A stretch of 64,000 nt of DNA, taken from assembly GCA_964036315.1 (NCBI GenBank), contig OZ038487.1, forward strand, positions 51,396,719 through 51,460,718. Reading direction: 5' to 3'. The notes under the pieces are model-generated. The model had not been told where the DNA came from and did not search any database. It saw nothing but the letters and a program-made list of their open reading frames with translations. The stretch comes from Acanthosepion esculentum (taxonomy: Eukaryota; Mollusca; Cephalopoda; Sepiida; Sepiidae). Positions within the stretch are counted from its first letter, which is position 1. Each line of letters starts with the position of its first letter. Made by a program: the position numbers and the translations under genes. Shown here piece by piece: positions 1 through 9,794 of this stretch.

Positions 1-178
1 ATTATATCACTTAGTATCCTCCATAATAAATCATTTTATTATATCACTTAGTATCCTCCATAATAAATCATTTAATTATATCACTTACTATCCTCCATAA
101 TAAATCATTTAATTATATCACTTAGTATCCTCCATAATAAATCATTTTATTATATCACTTACTATCCTCCATAATAAA
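1..178. repeat. 37-bp tandem repeat, about 4.8 copies
   Basis: A 37-base unit (begins attatatcactta, contains gtatcctccataataaa) repeats from base 1 with a few substitutions (tag/tac alternation). It starts at the window edge, so the array probably continues upstream. Confidence 0.93.
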
Positions 179-414
179 CCTTAACATTCAATTAGCCTGA
201 TACATATTTATAAGCATTCTTAAATTTTAAAATTCTGAAAAACTAATGAGATTTTAACTTTTTGTTTGTAAATACTTACATTTGAATTGATAATGTTCAT
301 CAGAGGACAAAACATGTGAGCTAAGATAAGTTTTCCATTTGTCTCTATTCATATTGTCCTTTTACAGTTATATATTTTATTTATATCTGAATTATTTCCA
401 TATATATGTGAAGA

Positions 415-545
415 AATATAGTTTTAAGGTGTGTTATATTTATGGAATAACATGTTCAATATCAGGTATAGAGAGTATGTAAATATAAAAGTGAACATTG
501 AAGTCAACACTCTGAGTGTTGACTTCAGTGTTCACTTTTATATAT
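415..545 (-). repeat. Dispersed repeat family P1, palindromic copy
   Basis: The reverse complement matches the repeats at 8761-8940, 14003-14217 and 18161-18305 (shared landmarks: ctgatattgagcac, cataaatatag, ttgacttc..tgttcac). Bases 483-544 form a near-perfect hairpin with ~30-bp arms and almost no loop. Other copies are flanked by (TA)n. The family resembles Penelope-element terminal repeats, but that link is inference. Confidence 0.75.
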
Positions 546-1160
546 ACTGAATAACCACCTATCATGAAAAGTATGTATTTTTAAAGTCAAAATTATTTTA
601 ATATTCAGTGATGTTTGGTAAAATTATCAAAGAATTGTCAAAAGATTCAAACATTTCATTCTGTCTGGGAAGACAGATGCTAAAACATTTAAAATTTCAA
701 AGAGAATAGACATTGATAAAAATATATTGGTTCTTTTGAAACTTGTCTATAATATTTCATTTTAAATTTTGTTTGAGGTAAAAATTTCTTTTTTTTCTCT
801 CACCTCAAACTTCAAAGAGATTTGCATTTTTTATTTTTAAAAGACAAATGAGAAAATATTCCCCTCCTTGTTGCTGAAAGATTTCTTCAAATCTGTACAG
901 TTTTGGAAATTCTCTCCCATTTGGAAATCATCCACCAGAAAAACAAGACATTATATTTTTTCAATTTACTTGCATCTTTTGTTTGGCTCATGTATACACA
1001 GGTGTGGATACATTCAATTTCACAAAGCATATATATATCAAAGAATTTCATCTTTATAAAACTTAATGAAAAATCTCAAAATGTGAGCATATAATTAGAA
1101 GAGAAAAGACAAATTGCCAAAAATAAAAAAAAATGAAACAAATGAAATGTAACAATGTTT
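546..1160. other. AT-rich sequence, nothing recognised
   Basis: No coding signature, inverted repeat or known repeat seen. Two overlapping short ORFs near 868-1094 lack any family resemblance and are treated as chance. Confidence 0.6.
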
Positions 1161-1173
1161 ATTTATGTGTGTG

Positions 1174-1175
<2 letters not shown>

Positions 1176-1234
<59 letters not shown>
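1176..1234. repeat. (TA)n microsatellite
   Basis: Uninterrupted TA dinucleotides (~29 copies) directly next to the 3' end of the LINE relic that follows. Confidence 0.97.
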
Positions 1235-1237
<3 letters not shown>

Positions 1238-1249
1238 ATCATTTCAACA

Positions 1250-1920
1250 CAAGCAAAGCAATAAAACCATGAAGATACTACTGAGTGTTAGAGAATATCA
1301 GAAAAATACTACTAAGAAGGGAGAACAATAAAAGAACAAGAATTAAGAAGACAGAAGATAACAGGATTGATATTGCATTTAAATTTTTGAAGATCAAATT
1401 TGACTGGAAAGCAAGAAACTGGAAGAGAGTCCCACAAGTGAGAAGTGCAAAAGAAAAAACTGTTAACATAGAACTTATGGTTATATCTAGCCATTTCAAC
1501 TCTAAAATGATGAGACTTTCCTGCCAACCTAGTCCTGCATGTAAATTCATAGAATCTAGGTGCCATAGAGGAAAGTTCTTCAGAGCAATTATCATGAAAG
1601 AATTTATAGAAAAGGCACAGGGAAGCTACATTCATGCAGTAGGAGAGTAACTGAAGCCAAGATGCCAGGTCAAAACAAATAACATTGCAGATTTTATTAA
1701 GAATCATTAAAGATATAACAAGACTACCAAACTCGATGTGGAAGCAGTATTCAAAGCAAGAATGAATTGTAGACTTATAAATGTATAAAATAGAATTTGC
1801 CAAAAAGAATTGTCTAGTATGACATAGTGAACCAACTTTCCTAGAAGCAGATTTGCAATTGATTCAATATAATCTTATAATCTTAATTATGTCAGTGGAA
1901 AATGTTAGCCTGATAAGGCA
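1250..1920 (-). mobile_element. CR1/Jockey-like LINE, 3' end (RT C-terminal tail)
   Basis: The minus strand encodes, with frame breaks, the tail downstream of the LINE reverse transcriptase: an arginine-rich YEFTCRTRL segment, a SFFFCTSHLWDSLP motif (family form SxFPRTSxLWNSLP) and FDLQKFKCNIN. The element 3' terminus lies near 1250. The same family recurs at 9940, 20075, 31590, 32262, 53035, 53602 and 63335. No RT catalytic core is present; the copy is 5'-truncated and has decayed across two frames. Confidence 0.8.
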
Positions 1921-1991
1921 CAATGAGTCATATATTTAAAAATATATGTATATACATAGTTGAACACTTATATGTGTATCTATCTACATGT

Positions 1992-2016
1992 TAATATATA
2001 TATATATATATATATG
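1992..2016. repeat. (TA)n microsatellite
   Basis: Short TA array within AT-rich sequence. Confidence 0.9.
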
Positions 2017-2039
2017 GTAGGTATTTGGTTTATCTTGTG

Positions 2040-2420
2040 AGATAAAGGTACTGGTCTGTTTGGTCAAAATTAAATCCTTTGGTAGTGAGACTGGTGTGGC
2101 CTCTCCAGGGTGATGGTATATGGAGACTGTGCACTGCCCAGACTAAATGGCCCCATCTCTGCTGTACTGGCAAGATCCAAAGTTATACAGAGCATTACAT
2201 TTGAGGATGACTTAGCTGCAGGAGCTGCCAGAATGTTGTCAGTGTTGACTTCACTCCGTTTTTTTCGCCTGAAATTACTATCATAGCCCTTTCCGTGTCT
2301 GAATATGACTGCAAGGCAGCAGATGTTTAAAATCAGAGTTTTCCTTCCCCTAGATTGACTGCCTCTCTAGGCTGTCAAGCTCTTTCTATCTAAAATGTAT
2401 TTATATATACATTCTAATAC
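2040..2420. other. GC-richer island, probably an unclassified dispersed repeat
   Basis: Base composition is clearly less AT-rich than the surroundings (blocks such as gtggcctctccagggtgatgg). No ORF, no tRNA-like box A/B pair and no second copy in the window that I can align with confidence. It could be a SINE body or a fragment of a non-coding element. Function unknown. Confidence 0.3.
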
Positions 2421-2940
2421 CAATGTACAAGGGCATTTATTAGGTTGAGATGAAAGTAATTTCTGTTATAGGGAACCAATTATAACGATGAATATATCAT
2501 CCTAACTACTAATCATGTGTGGCAATTAAGAATAAATTTGGAGTACACTGACCTGCTTTAGTTTTTGCATCGCAGGATACAAAGTAAATTAAAGGAAAAA
2601 TATTTTTCTTCATGACAATGCAAAAGCCACATACAGAAAGAATATTACAGGAAAAAATTTTACATCTCAGTTAGTTTGATCGCCTCCACCTGCCATGTTC
2701 AACTGACTTTGTACCAGCTGATTATTACCTTTTTTGATTGCTGTAAAATGCTTTGATACTGTAAACCTTCTCTGATGAAAAACCAAATTCAAGAGTTTAT
2801 TGAAAACATTTTCATATCGGAATCTGTGGAATTTTACTGAGAAAGTATTGAAGAGTTGCCTGATAATATATGTATAACTGAATAAAGTGTAAAACAGACA
2901 TCCTTTTTTATTTAACTTAATTTGAGTTTATTTGATTATT
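2421..2940. other. Unannotated AT-rich stretch
   Basis: No ORF, repeat or structure supported. Confidence 0.5.
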
Positions 2941-2950
2941 ATTATTTAAG

Positions 2951-3140
2951 ACTGAACTTAATATGCACATATAGTATTGTTGTTATTATTCATGATTTAA
3001 TATGCACATATAGTATCGTTATTATTATAATTCATGACTTAATATGCACATATAGTATCGTTGTTATTATTATTCCTGATTTAATATGCACATATAGTAT
3101 TGTTGTTATTATAATTCATGACTTAATAATGTGCATATAT
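2951..3140. repeat. 39-42-bp tandem repeat, about 4 copies
   Basis: The block aatatgcacatatagtat recurs at 2960, 2999, 3041 and 3083 with ttg/ttatt-rich spacers. A 76-residue ORF across it is an artefact of the repeat. Confidence 0.9.
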
Positions 3141-3978
3141 GATTGTGAATAAATCTGTTTGTTGTACATTTGTTTTATTTTGGTGTAGAGTTAAAGTAGA
3201 CTTTAGATGAAACCAAGGGATAAACATCTACTCCTGTTCAAAAAACTGGGGAGGAGTGTGAACCAGACAATAGGCAAATTCATTCACTACGATTGAGAAA
3301 TAAAAGAAATAAAGGAATAGTAAATAAAATTTCAGAGTTTAAGTGGAGACATTAGAGGTTTATTTTTTTCTATACTTAATGAATTTTAACTACTGGTAAA
3401 CAAACTCTTCAAGTGATATGGTTTTTGCTATCTGATAAAGTTATTGTTATCAGTAAAGGAAGTCTTCAAGTTATATGGTTTTTGCTATTTAGTAAGTATA
3501 TGTATAAATGATTTTTATACATTTCAGGTAGAATCTTAGTGAACTTAAAAAGAGTAGCTTTTAGTTTGCATTTGATGAGTCAATACAAACAAGACCATGT
3601 GCACAGAATGCATGCTTGCAATCAATAAATACGTAAATATCTACTTGCATATCTATGTGCATTGTTTTGTATATTTATGAAGATGCTGTTTTTAAGATTT
3701 GCATGTTATATATTGTGCATGTGTGTGTGTAAATGTGGGTGAGAAACGATTCTGTGTACAACTGTGTCACGTTTGTTTCAAAGATTGCAGACAAATCTAC
3801 GTTAACAGTCATTATATATTTATGAATCCAAACACCCTATAAAGTGTCCATTTTGAGAATTCTTGTGAAATATTCATGTAACACCCTCATCACTTCTGTT
3901 TTAGAAACAGTTTTTTCACTGGAAACTGAAAATACTAATGGATTCCATTTACACACAGAGTCACGCACACATACAGAA

Positions 3979-3985
<7 letters not shown>
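3141..3985. other. Unannotated, with one short direct repeat
   Basis: Only a local direct repeat (tatggtttttgctat, near 3416 and 3474) is visible. No coding evidence. Confidence 0.5.
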
Positions 3986-4022
<37 letters not shown>

Positions 4023-4075
4023 AGCACACATAGAAATGTACTCATTTGTAAAATGACAAATACTTTCTCTCACTT

Positions 4076-4151
<76 letters not shown>

Positions 4152-4186
4152 AAGACACATAAGCTTACATCTAGACATATCCTCTA

Positions 4187-4220
<34 letters not shown>
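3986..4220. repeat. Compound (GT)n / (CA)n / (TA)n microsatellites
   Basis: GT array 3989-4017, CA run into a ~60-base TA array 4078-4146, and a second TA array 4190-4220. The poly-Ile/Tyr ORFs that cross them are not genes. Confidence 0.95.
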
Positions 4221-4223
<3 letters not shown>

Positions 4224-4395
4224 TACATACCAAGCATTTAAATGCATATATATAAAGGTTCATATGTTATTTTTTATAAATATATATGCTTATATGTTTA
4301 AACACACACATATTTATATTAAATGACTGATATGAAATATCAAAAAACAAGTACAAGTAGAAAAAAGCAGATGGATGTTTGCATTATTTTTATTC

Positions 4396-4432
4396 CCTTG
4401 TCGACGTTTCACTCTCAATGATCATTATCAAA
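4396..4432 (-). ncRNA. Hammerhead-like motif, degenerate
   Basis: On the minus strand the order TTGATAA, a purine-rich spacer, then GAAACGTCGACA resembles a hammerhead (CUGANGA, stem II, GAAA, GUC cleavage site). C3 and G8 are replaced by U and A, stem II is poor, and stem III would have almost no loop. Best read as a relic of a Penelope-type terminal repeat. Confidence 0.3.
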
Positions 4433-4675
4433 ACTACTGAAAAATTCTAAGGAACAAATTGTACATTTACCAGGCATTATTTCTGAGATACCAACTTGAA
4501 ATATATTTCATGCTTTTGTCAGTTACAATTTTCTTTCCAGCAATAAAACCATCTTGATAAACATTTTCAACAATAAGTCTTTTGTGCTTCTTTTGAAAAA
4601 TTTAACATGAAGAGATGCCTTTCTGCTTTTCTCGAATGTCTTGTTCAATACATGGACATCATCTGATTTAAAGCT

Positions 4676-4678
<3 letters not shown>

Positions 4679-4722
<44 letters not shown>
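4679..4722. repeat. (TA)n microsatellite
   Basis: About 22 TA units between unannotated sequence (4441-4678) and the next repeat block. Confidence 0.96.
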
Positions 4723-4726
<4 letters not shown>

Positions 4727-4749
4727 TCTTCTTTGCATCTTCTTCAGTG

Positions 4750-5415
4750 AGTTTGGTTGGAATGTGCATGGTATGTATCAACTACTCTTCTAAAATCTTG
4801 AAGTTGCCAAGGGTTTATTAAGAGTGCATTTTACCAAATAACTGTTTCCAACTGCTTGGTGATTCTATGAGAATGCATGCAACTTTTAATTGTGGGTAGA
4901 CAGCATTTACCAGAAATCTATTATGAAATATTAAGGTGCAACCAGTAAATATGGAATTGACGTCTCTTTCACTGGTGTGTCTCTGTAACAGACTCCATAT
5001 TTTTTTGCTTTTTTGATTTATATTATGTCCTTTCTCATGGGGGACTTTGTATTTTTAAGCAATATTTTGATTTTAGCAGTATTCTCCTTTGCTAAGGTTC
5101 AACTCTTCCCCATGATATCAAGTACTTTCTTGGTAAAGGATGTGAAAATTTTCTGGTGTTTTCTAGTATGTTTTTTTTTGCAATATTACAGTATTTCCAT
5201 CTTGGTCAGATGGGTATCCCCACCTCCACAGGTGATTTTGACTGGTGAATGCATGGTATGCAAGTATCAAATACACATGCAACATCTTTAACTTGCCAAG
5301 TAGCTATAAAGTGCCCATTTTCACAAATAACTGTTGCTGACCCCCTGATGATTGTGTGAGGGTGCATGAAATTTTTAATTGTGGGCAGCCCCCATTCACT
5401 AAATTTTATTGTAAA
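4750..5415 (+). repeat. Two direct copies of a ~480-bp degenerate unit
   Basis: Blocks at 4755-4945 and 5230-5415 share order and wording (gaatgcatg/gtgcatggtatg, cttgaagttgccaag/cttgccaagtag, tttttaattgtggg). The spacers 4960-5195 also resemble the spacer of a second pair at 6575-7140. No ORF is conserved between copies. Confidence 0.6.
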
Positions 5416-5438
5416 ATACATATATATATATATATATA

Positions 5439-5585
5439 TAAGAGATATAAGAGATATTTTCTCTGGTCCCAAATTAGAGCCTGTGTTAACAAAACAAAAT
5501 AGACCAAACCTGGATATATGATAAACCCGGATATAAGAGACTTCTTCTCCGATCCGGACAACTCTCTTATATCCGGGTTACACTG
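5439..5585. mobile_element. pogo/Tigger-like MITE, left end eroded
   Basis: The right end reads ...tatatccgggttacactg followed by TA. Internal cccaaattagagcctgtgtt and the ccggatataagaga repeats match the fuller copy at 17536-17739. The left terminus has been replaced by a (TA)n tract. CAGTG termini with TA target duplications are typical of pogo/Tigger elements. No transposase. Confidence 0.75.

Positions 5586-5586
<1 letters not shown>

Positions 5587-5630
<44 letters not shown>
5587..5630. repeat. (TA)n-(TG)n microsatellite
   Basis: A short TA run followed by ~17 TG units, between the MITE and a SINE. Confidence 0.95.
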
Positions 5631-5633
<3 letters not shown>

Positions 5634-5790
5634 GGACATATGTCTAAGTGATTAGATTTGTGAGTTTGAGGTATGGGTTTGAATCTCACCATGGTTGATT
5701 TGACAAGAAAGTATTCAGCCTGATCCTCAGTATTCAAGTTTTCACTATAATATGCTAAAAAAAGAATTTAATTAATTATAAGATAATTTT
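5631..5790 (+). mobile_element. tRNA-derived SINE, family S2
   Basis: Box A-like tctaagtgattaga near 5642-5655 and box B-like gggtttgaatc at 5675-5685 have tRNA-like spacing. The following gttgatttgacaag also occurs in the minus-strand relative at 19880-19945. The body fades into AT-rich DNA. Confidence 0.6.
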
Positions 5791-5999
5791 TATCTTTTTC
5801 GCTTAGTTTGAATTTAACATAGGTCATATTCAATTGGTTGATCAAGGAAAAGGCCTGAGTATCTATTTTGCTTTTGAAACCAAATTAATTGTTCACTCAC
5901 CAATAATTTACAATCACCTGAGGTGACACATCGTTATGTGTTAAAACACAACTGCAATTGTGGAGTGATTCCCACATGTTTTTGTTATAATATCCTAAC

Positions 6000-6061
6000 A
6001 TATATATATAATATAATATAATATATATCCTAACATATATATATAATATAATATAATATAT

Positions 6062-6141
<80 letters not shown>

Positions 6142-6235
6142 TAATATATATATGTATATATATATATATATATCCTAACATATATATATAATATAATATA
6201 ATATAATATAATATCCTAACATATATATATAATAT
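6000..6235. repeat. AT compound repeat with tcctaaca interruptions
   Basis: Tandem blocks of (TA)n and (ATAAT)n separated by a recurrent tcctaaca motif; the longest pure TA run is about 80 bases. Confidence 0.93.
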
Positions 6236-6378
6236 TCTTCTCTGCCGTGAGCCAACGGCTCCAGGGTAAAATTTTGGACTGACGCGAATTCAGCCGGTTT
6301 TCGATTCTAGCCAGAGGCAACTGGTCGTCTAGCCACACTGATGAGCTGTGATACAGCAAAACAGTCTGTCTGTGGATG

Positions 6379-6382
<4 letters not shown>
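6236..6382 (+). mobile_element. tRNA-like SINE with hammerhead motif (family H), copy 1
   Basis: Starts near tctgccgtgagccaacgg. A tRNA-like first half has a box B-like ggttttcgattct at ~6296-6308, then a short body, a hammerhead-type sequence and an (AT)n tail. The other copy is at 9795-9937 on the opposite strand. Box A is degenerate here. A ribozyme-bearing short retroelement is known in other animals (Schistosoma Sm-alpha); homology to that is not claimed. Confidence 0.7.
6327..6380 (+). ncRNA. Hammerhead ribozyme-like motif, G12 mutated
   Basis: Contains CTGATGA at 6338-6344, stem II arms GCTGT/ACAGC with loop GAT, then AAAAC in place of GAAAC, then AGTC as cleavage region. The canonical G12 is A, so activity is unlikely. 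Otherwise the same architecture as the intact-core copy at 9797-9850. Confidence 0.65.

Positions 6383-6452
<70 letters not shown>
6383..6452. repeat. (AT)n-(GT)n microsatellite
   Basis: AT array to ~6417 followed by GT array; forms the 3' tail of the SINE copy. Confidence 0.95.
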
Positions 6453-6462
<10 letters not shown>

Positions 6463-6534
6463 CATATATAAACTTAGCTCATTGATATTACCTTCCCAAC
6501 TCCAGAGTTTCATGAACAGATCTGCATGTCCACT

Positions 6535-7140
6535 TGTCAGTGGGTATCAGCAAATGACTAATGATTATGACACTACTATTGCTGACAGGGTATAAATGCC
6601 CTTATCACTGAATGGAAGAATGTGTGAAATGTAGTCAGTCAGACATACATCAGACATTTATGCTGAATAAAAATGCTCTGCCATTGTAACATTGAGTTCT
6701 TTTTTAGGTAGGGTGTTGTTTTAAGTGTGTTTTTTTTTAGAGTCATTTGTTTTTGTATTTTAGTATGTATGCTCTGGTATGGAATCTTTTTGGATCCAGT
6801 ACTGTTAAGCACTTATTTCTGTCTGCATTATACGCTCCTTTGCTGAGTTTTTATTGTTCTTGTGTCATTGAGCACTTTTCTGACATACTGAGAAATGTAT
6901 TCTGTTTTGGAGTGACTTTACAACCATTCCATTCTCAGTCCTATGGGTATTACCTCCTTGGTGATTTGAGTTAGTGAGTACATTATAAGTATTCACCAGC
7001 TACCCTCATTATAACACCTTGGTGAGCTGAGGGGGCTATAAATGCCCTTATCACTGAAACAACCAATGCTGACCACCTGAAGAATATGTAAAGGAAACTG
7101 AGTCATGGTCACTCAGACCTACAACAGATGTTTATGATAA
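6535..7140 (+). repeat. Second pair of the ~480-bp degenerate unit
   Basis: tataaatgcccttatcactgaa occurs at 6590 and 7040 with similar downstream wording (agtcagacatac / actcagacctac). The spacer contains a ctcctttgctgag block that echoes ctcctttgctaag at 5087. Same orientation as 4750-5415. Confidence 0.5.
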
Positions 7141-7689
7141 ATATATATGTAAGCAGTAAATCTAATGATACATATATATATATGTGTGTGTGCGTATAAG
7201 TCAAAGATATGTATTAAATCTGAATGAATAATTAAATAGGAACAAGTAGAAACTCTTTCGAAATTAAATGTTTCACAATTAGCTCTCATATTAAATTTAT
7301 ATCCGTGAAGAAAAATAATCACAAAGTATACAAATTAAAAATAAAATTAAAAATATCAGATACTTCTGAAAACGCTCTGGGAAAATTATCCCAGAAAAAC
7401 TTATTTTCAACATGCTTCATGTGTGACATGCCAGGACATATGCAGTTTGGTACTGGCCATTTTTTTTCTTCTTTTATTCTTTCCATTTTATTGTGCTTCT
7501 TTAGACCTAGGGTGGGTTGCATATCTATCCTATGTGACCTGGAATTAATATTTTTTACTTCTCTTGGGCAAGATTAGCAGATGGAAATTTACACATTAAA
7601 ATAACACAAATTCAAGTAGAATATATATACACATATGATATAATGATATATAATTTTGTATAATTTTACATATCAACAAATATTATTTA
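7141..7689. other. Unannotated AT-rich stretch
   Basis: No supported ORF or repeat. Overlapping plus and minus ORFs at 7305-7577 show no family signature. Confidence 0.45.
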
Positions 7690-7717
7690 GAAAAATATGG
7701 AACTGGAATGTTTTTTT

Positions 7718-7755
7718 GTGACGCGTTTTATCCATTAAGATTTCATTGGGCTGGG
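7718..7755 (-). ncRNA. Decayed hammerhead-like motif beside Penelope ORF
   Basis: The minus strand reads CCAATGAAATCT, TAAT, GGAT, AAAACGCGTCAC. Stem II (ATC/GAT), stem III (AC/GT) and the GTC cleavage site survive. U4, G5 and G12 are changed, so it should be inactive. Confidence 0.45.
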
Positions 7756-7799
7756 CTTTGTTGACATTGTCATGTCTATATATGCACATGAAATGAGAG

Positions 7800-8474
7800 A
7801 TGCAAGATAACAAGAAAATAAAATCCAGAAAGATCATTGGATTCTATTTAAGAGCACTCCGAATTTGCAGCCCTCAATATTTACAAGAAGAGAAGAAATA
7901 TATTGAAAATACATTCAAGGACCTTCAAAACCCTATTACATATTCAATGCGGAACAAAAGGCTCATAAAATATTCCAAAATAGAAGAGCTGTCCTTCCTG
8001 ATAAACCAAATGAATAAAAAAATATATTATTCTACCCACTACTCTATCATAGCTACAACTGAAAAGAATTTATCTATACACAATACAAAATTTGTCACAA
8101 CTATATCTAAAATAATCAAAGATTTAATCAATAAAAAACAAAACAACCAGTCAAAACTTGAAGGAGGAATTGACTCTACCAAATGCAGGAATTGTCAGAA
8201 TGAATACATTGGAGAAACCTCAAGAAGTTTAAACAAGAGACTATATGAACATAAAAGTGACATTTTAAATAACAACACACAAAACATGCTGGTTGTTCAC
8301 CGTAACAAAACGGACCACAATTTTGACATAGGGAATGCTACTTTGAATGAAAGAGAAAATAATCCACTGAGACAAAAATGTCTGGAAAGTGCCTTGATTG
8401 CTAGTTCAGCCACAATAAATTTGTTTCCAGGCTTTTACACTATTCTTGATAGATTTTATATTGTCACAGTGTGA
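7800..8474 (+). CDS. Penelope-like element protein fragment: RT tail plus GIY-YIG endonuclease
   Basis: A 224-codon open frame. Residues ~14-28 (GFYLRALRICSPQYL) match the conserved C-terminal part of Penelope-like reverse transcriptases. A CRNC cysteine pair near residue 132 precedes EYIGETSRSLNKRLYEH, the GIY-YIG signature with its downstream Arg and His, and HRNKTDHNFD follows with further conserved histidines. The family protein is usually several times longer; the RT catalytic YxDD region is absent, so this is a 5'-truncated copy whose remaining frame happens to be open. The ATG at 7800 is a convenience start; upstream codons are not RT-like. In life such a protein would reverse-transcribe and nick target DNA in the nucleus. 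Alone it is not expected to function. Confidence 0.8.
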   Translation: MQDNKKIKSRKIIGFYLRALRICSPQYLQEEKKYIENTFKDLQNPITYSMRNKRLIKYSKIEELSFLINQMNKKIYYSTHYSIIATTEKNLSIHNTKFVTTISKIIKDLINKKQNNQSKLEGGIDSTKCRNCQNEYIGETSRSLNKRLYEHKSDILNNNTQNMLVVHRNKTDHNFDIGNATLNERENNPLRQKCLESALIASSATINLFPGFYTILDRFYIVTV

Positions 8475-8719
8475 GATAGTCAGGGACAAAGGTAATGGAG
8501 AGAAAAAGAAGAATGCAGATGATTTCGGCAAGACTGAGAAAAAAAAATTATTCTTTCAAAACTATTCTTTAAAAAATTTTGAAACTACCTACCCTGCGTC
8601 TCTCATTTTGGGCATATGTGTAGATGTGGCAACATTAACAAAGCCCAGTCTGATGAAATCCTAATGGATGAAACACACCACAAAAACCTCCTTTCCAGAT
8701 GGTCATATTTTTCTAAATA

Positions 8720-8720
8720 A

Positions 8721-8761
<41 letters not shown>
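8720..8761. repeat. (TA)n microsatellite
   Basis: TA array immediately 5' of the P1 repeat. 8475-8719 between it and the ORF holds no clear feature. Confidence 0.95.
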
Positions 8762-8762
<1 letters not shown>

Positions 8763-8940
8763 CAGTGACAGCCTATTTCATGCTTAAATGCAATCATCAG
8801 GCATGACAATTGCAATTAAGCATGAAACTGACTTTAACCACTTGGTGTTGACTTCAATGTCCACTTTTATATTTACATATGCTCTATCACTGATATTGAG
8901 CACTTTGAGCCATAAATATAGCATAAATCTATATTTTTAT
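8762..8940 (+). repeat. Dispersed repeat family P1
   Basis: Shows an inverted pair around 8765-8830 (catgcttaaatgcaatcatcag versus gcaattaagcatgaaac), then the shared block ttgacttcaatg...ctctatcactgatattgagcac...cataaatatag. Bounded on both sides by (TA)n. Confidence 0.75.
8767..8800 (-). ncRNA. Hammerhead-like core in P1 repeat, no clear stem I
   Basis: The minus strand has CTGATGA, TGC/GCA stem II, GAA, and a short stem III before GTC. I cannot pair a convincing stem I, so it is a candidate or relic only. Confidence 0.3.
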
Positions 8941-9054
8941 TATATATATATATATATATATAAAAATATATACATATTCTTAATATACATTTTCTCAGTA
9001 GGCAAGCTGTTCCTCTTTGGCACATTGATGCATAACCATCTTACACTTTTCGTT

Positions 9055-9480
9055 GGTTCCAATTTGGACTGGTACAATACAATCTCCTCAAAGATGAAGA
9101 AGAGACTCGAGACGACAGAGATGTGGTTCTACAGAAGGATGCTAAGGATATCATGGACCAAGTGTGTGAACAATGATGAGGTCTTAGAGAGGTTTCAAAC
9201 AAGGAGGAGGCTTATATTTAATATCAGGAAGAGGCAGGTGAAGTTTCTGGGACACATAATGAAGGATGAGGGCCTGGCGAATTTGATACTCACGGGTCGA
9301 ATAGAGGGAAAGAGAGACAAGGGAAATCAGCATGTGATATATCTGACAAGCTTAAGCAATTGGATGACAGAATGTGGTCTTGGGGAGGAAGCAGAGGGAA
9401 GGAACTTATTGAGAGAGCTGCAATAGATAGAGGGAGGTGGAGTGCTATGATCACATACTTTCTGAAAGAACATGGCCCAT
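9055..9480 (+). mobile_element. RTE-like LINE, 3' end
   Basis: An open frame encodes the region after the RT core: KMKKRLETTEMWFYRRMLRI, then WTKCVNNDEVLERF, RQVKFLGHIMKDEGLANLIL, TGRIEGKR and a final Glu-rich tail ending at 9426. The same module occurs inverted at 10410-10870 and decayed at 26600-27950, 30130, 42950 and 61420. 5'-truncated. Confidence 0.85.
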
Positions 9481-9774
9481 AAAAAGAAAAGGAAGACAGT
9501 ATGAAGGTAAACATTGCAAATCTTGAAAAACATGTTAAACTTATTCTATTTTATAAGTACTGTAAACATTGTTATGTTTAGTCAGGGAAGATGATTTTTG
9601 TGATGTCAATGAATACTCATTGTCATTTTTGTAATGCTCATTGTGGTAGAAACTTTGTAATCGCAGATACATCTACAGTGAGGCCATTGAACAATGCTAG
9701 TGTCAGACACCTTCGAATAGCACTCGCACTAACAGTACTTGCTCAATAAAATAATACTTGCTCAAATAGTAATC
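9481..9774. other. Probable LINE 3' UTR or unannotated
   Basis: Follows the LINE ORF stop; AT-rich with no motif I can assign. Confidence 0.35.
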
Positions 9775-9794
9775 TATATATATATATATATATA

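Larger units (their letters stand above)
7690..8945 (+). mobile_element. Penelope-like element, 5'-truncated
   Basis: Holds an ORF with the end of a reverse transcriptase and a GIY-YIG endonuclease, preceded by a hammerhead-like remnant (7718-7755) and followed ~285 bases after its stop by a family P1 repeat. Penelope-like elements carry terminal repeats with hammerhead motifs, so the whole may be one copy. Boundaries are inferred. Confidence 0.6.

Noticed and set aside
4523..4738. Possible shared exon with 58628-58852 (similar Lys/Leu-rich minus-strand translations)
   Set aside because: Similarity is weak, without a conserved block order or splice signals, and both run into (TA)n.
3987..6513. 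ORFs of alternating Ile/Tyr and Thr/His residues
   Set aside because: They are translations of (TA)n and (TG)n microsatellites with no start context or conservation. The same applies to 8603-8815, 13332-13616, 40797-41015, 44241-44571 and 58801-59292.
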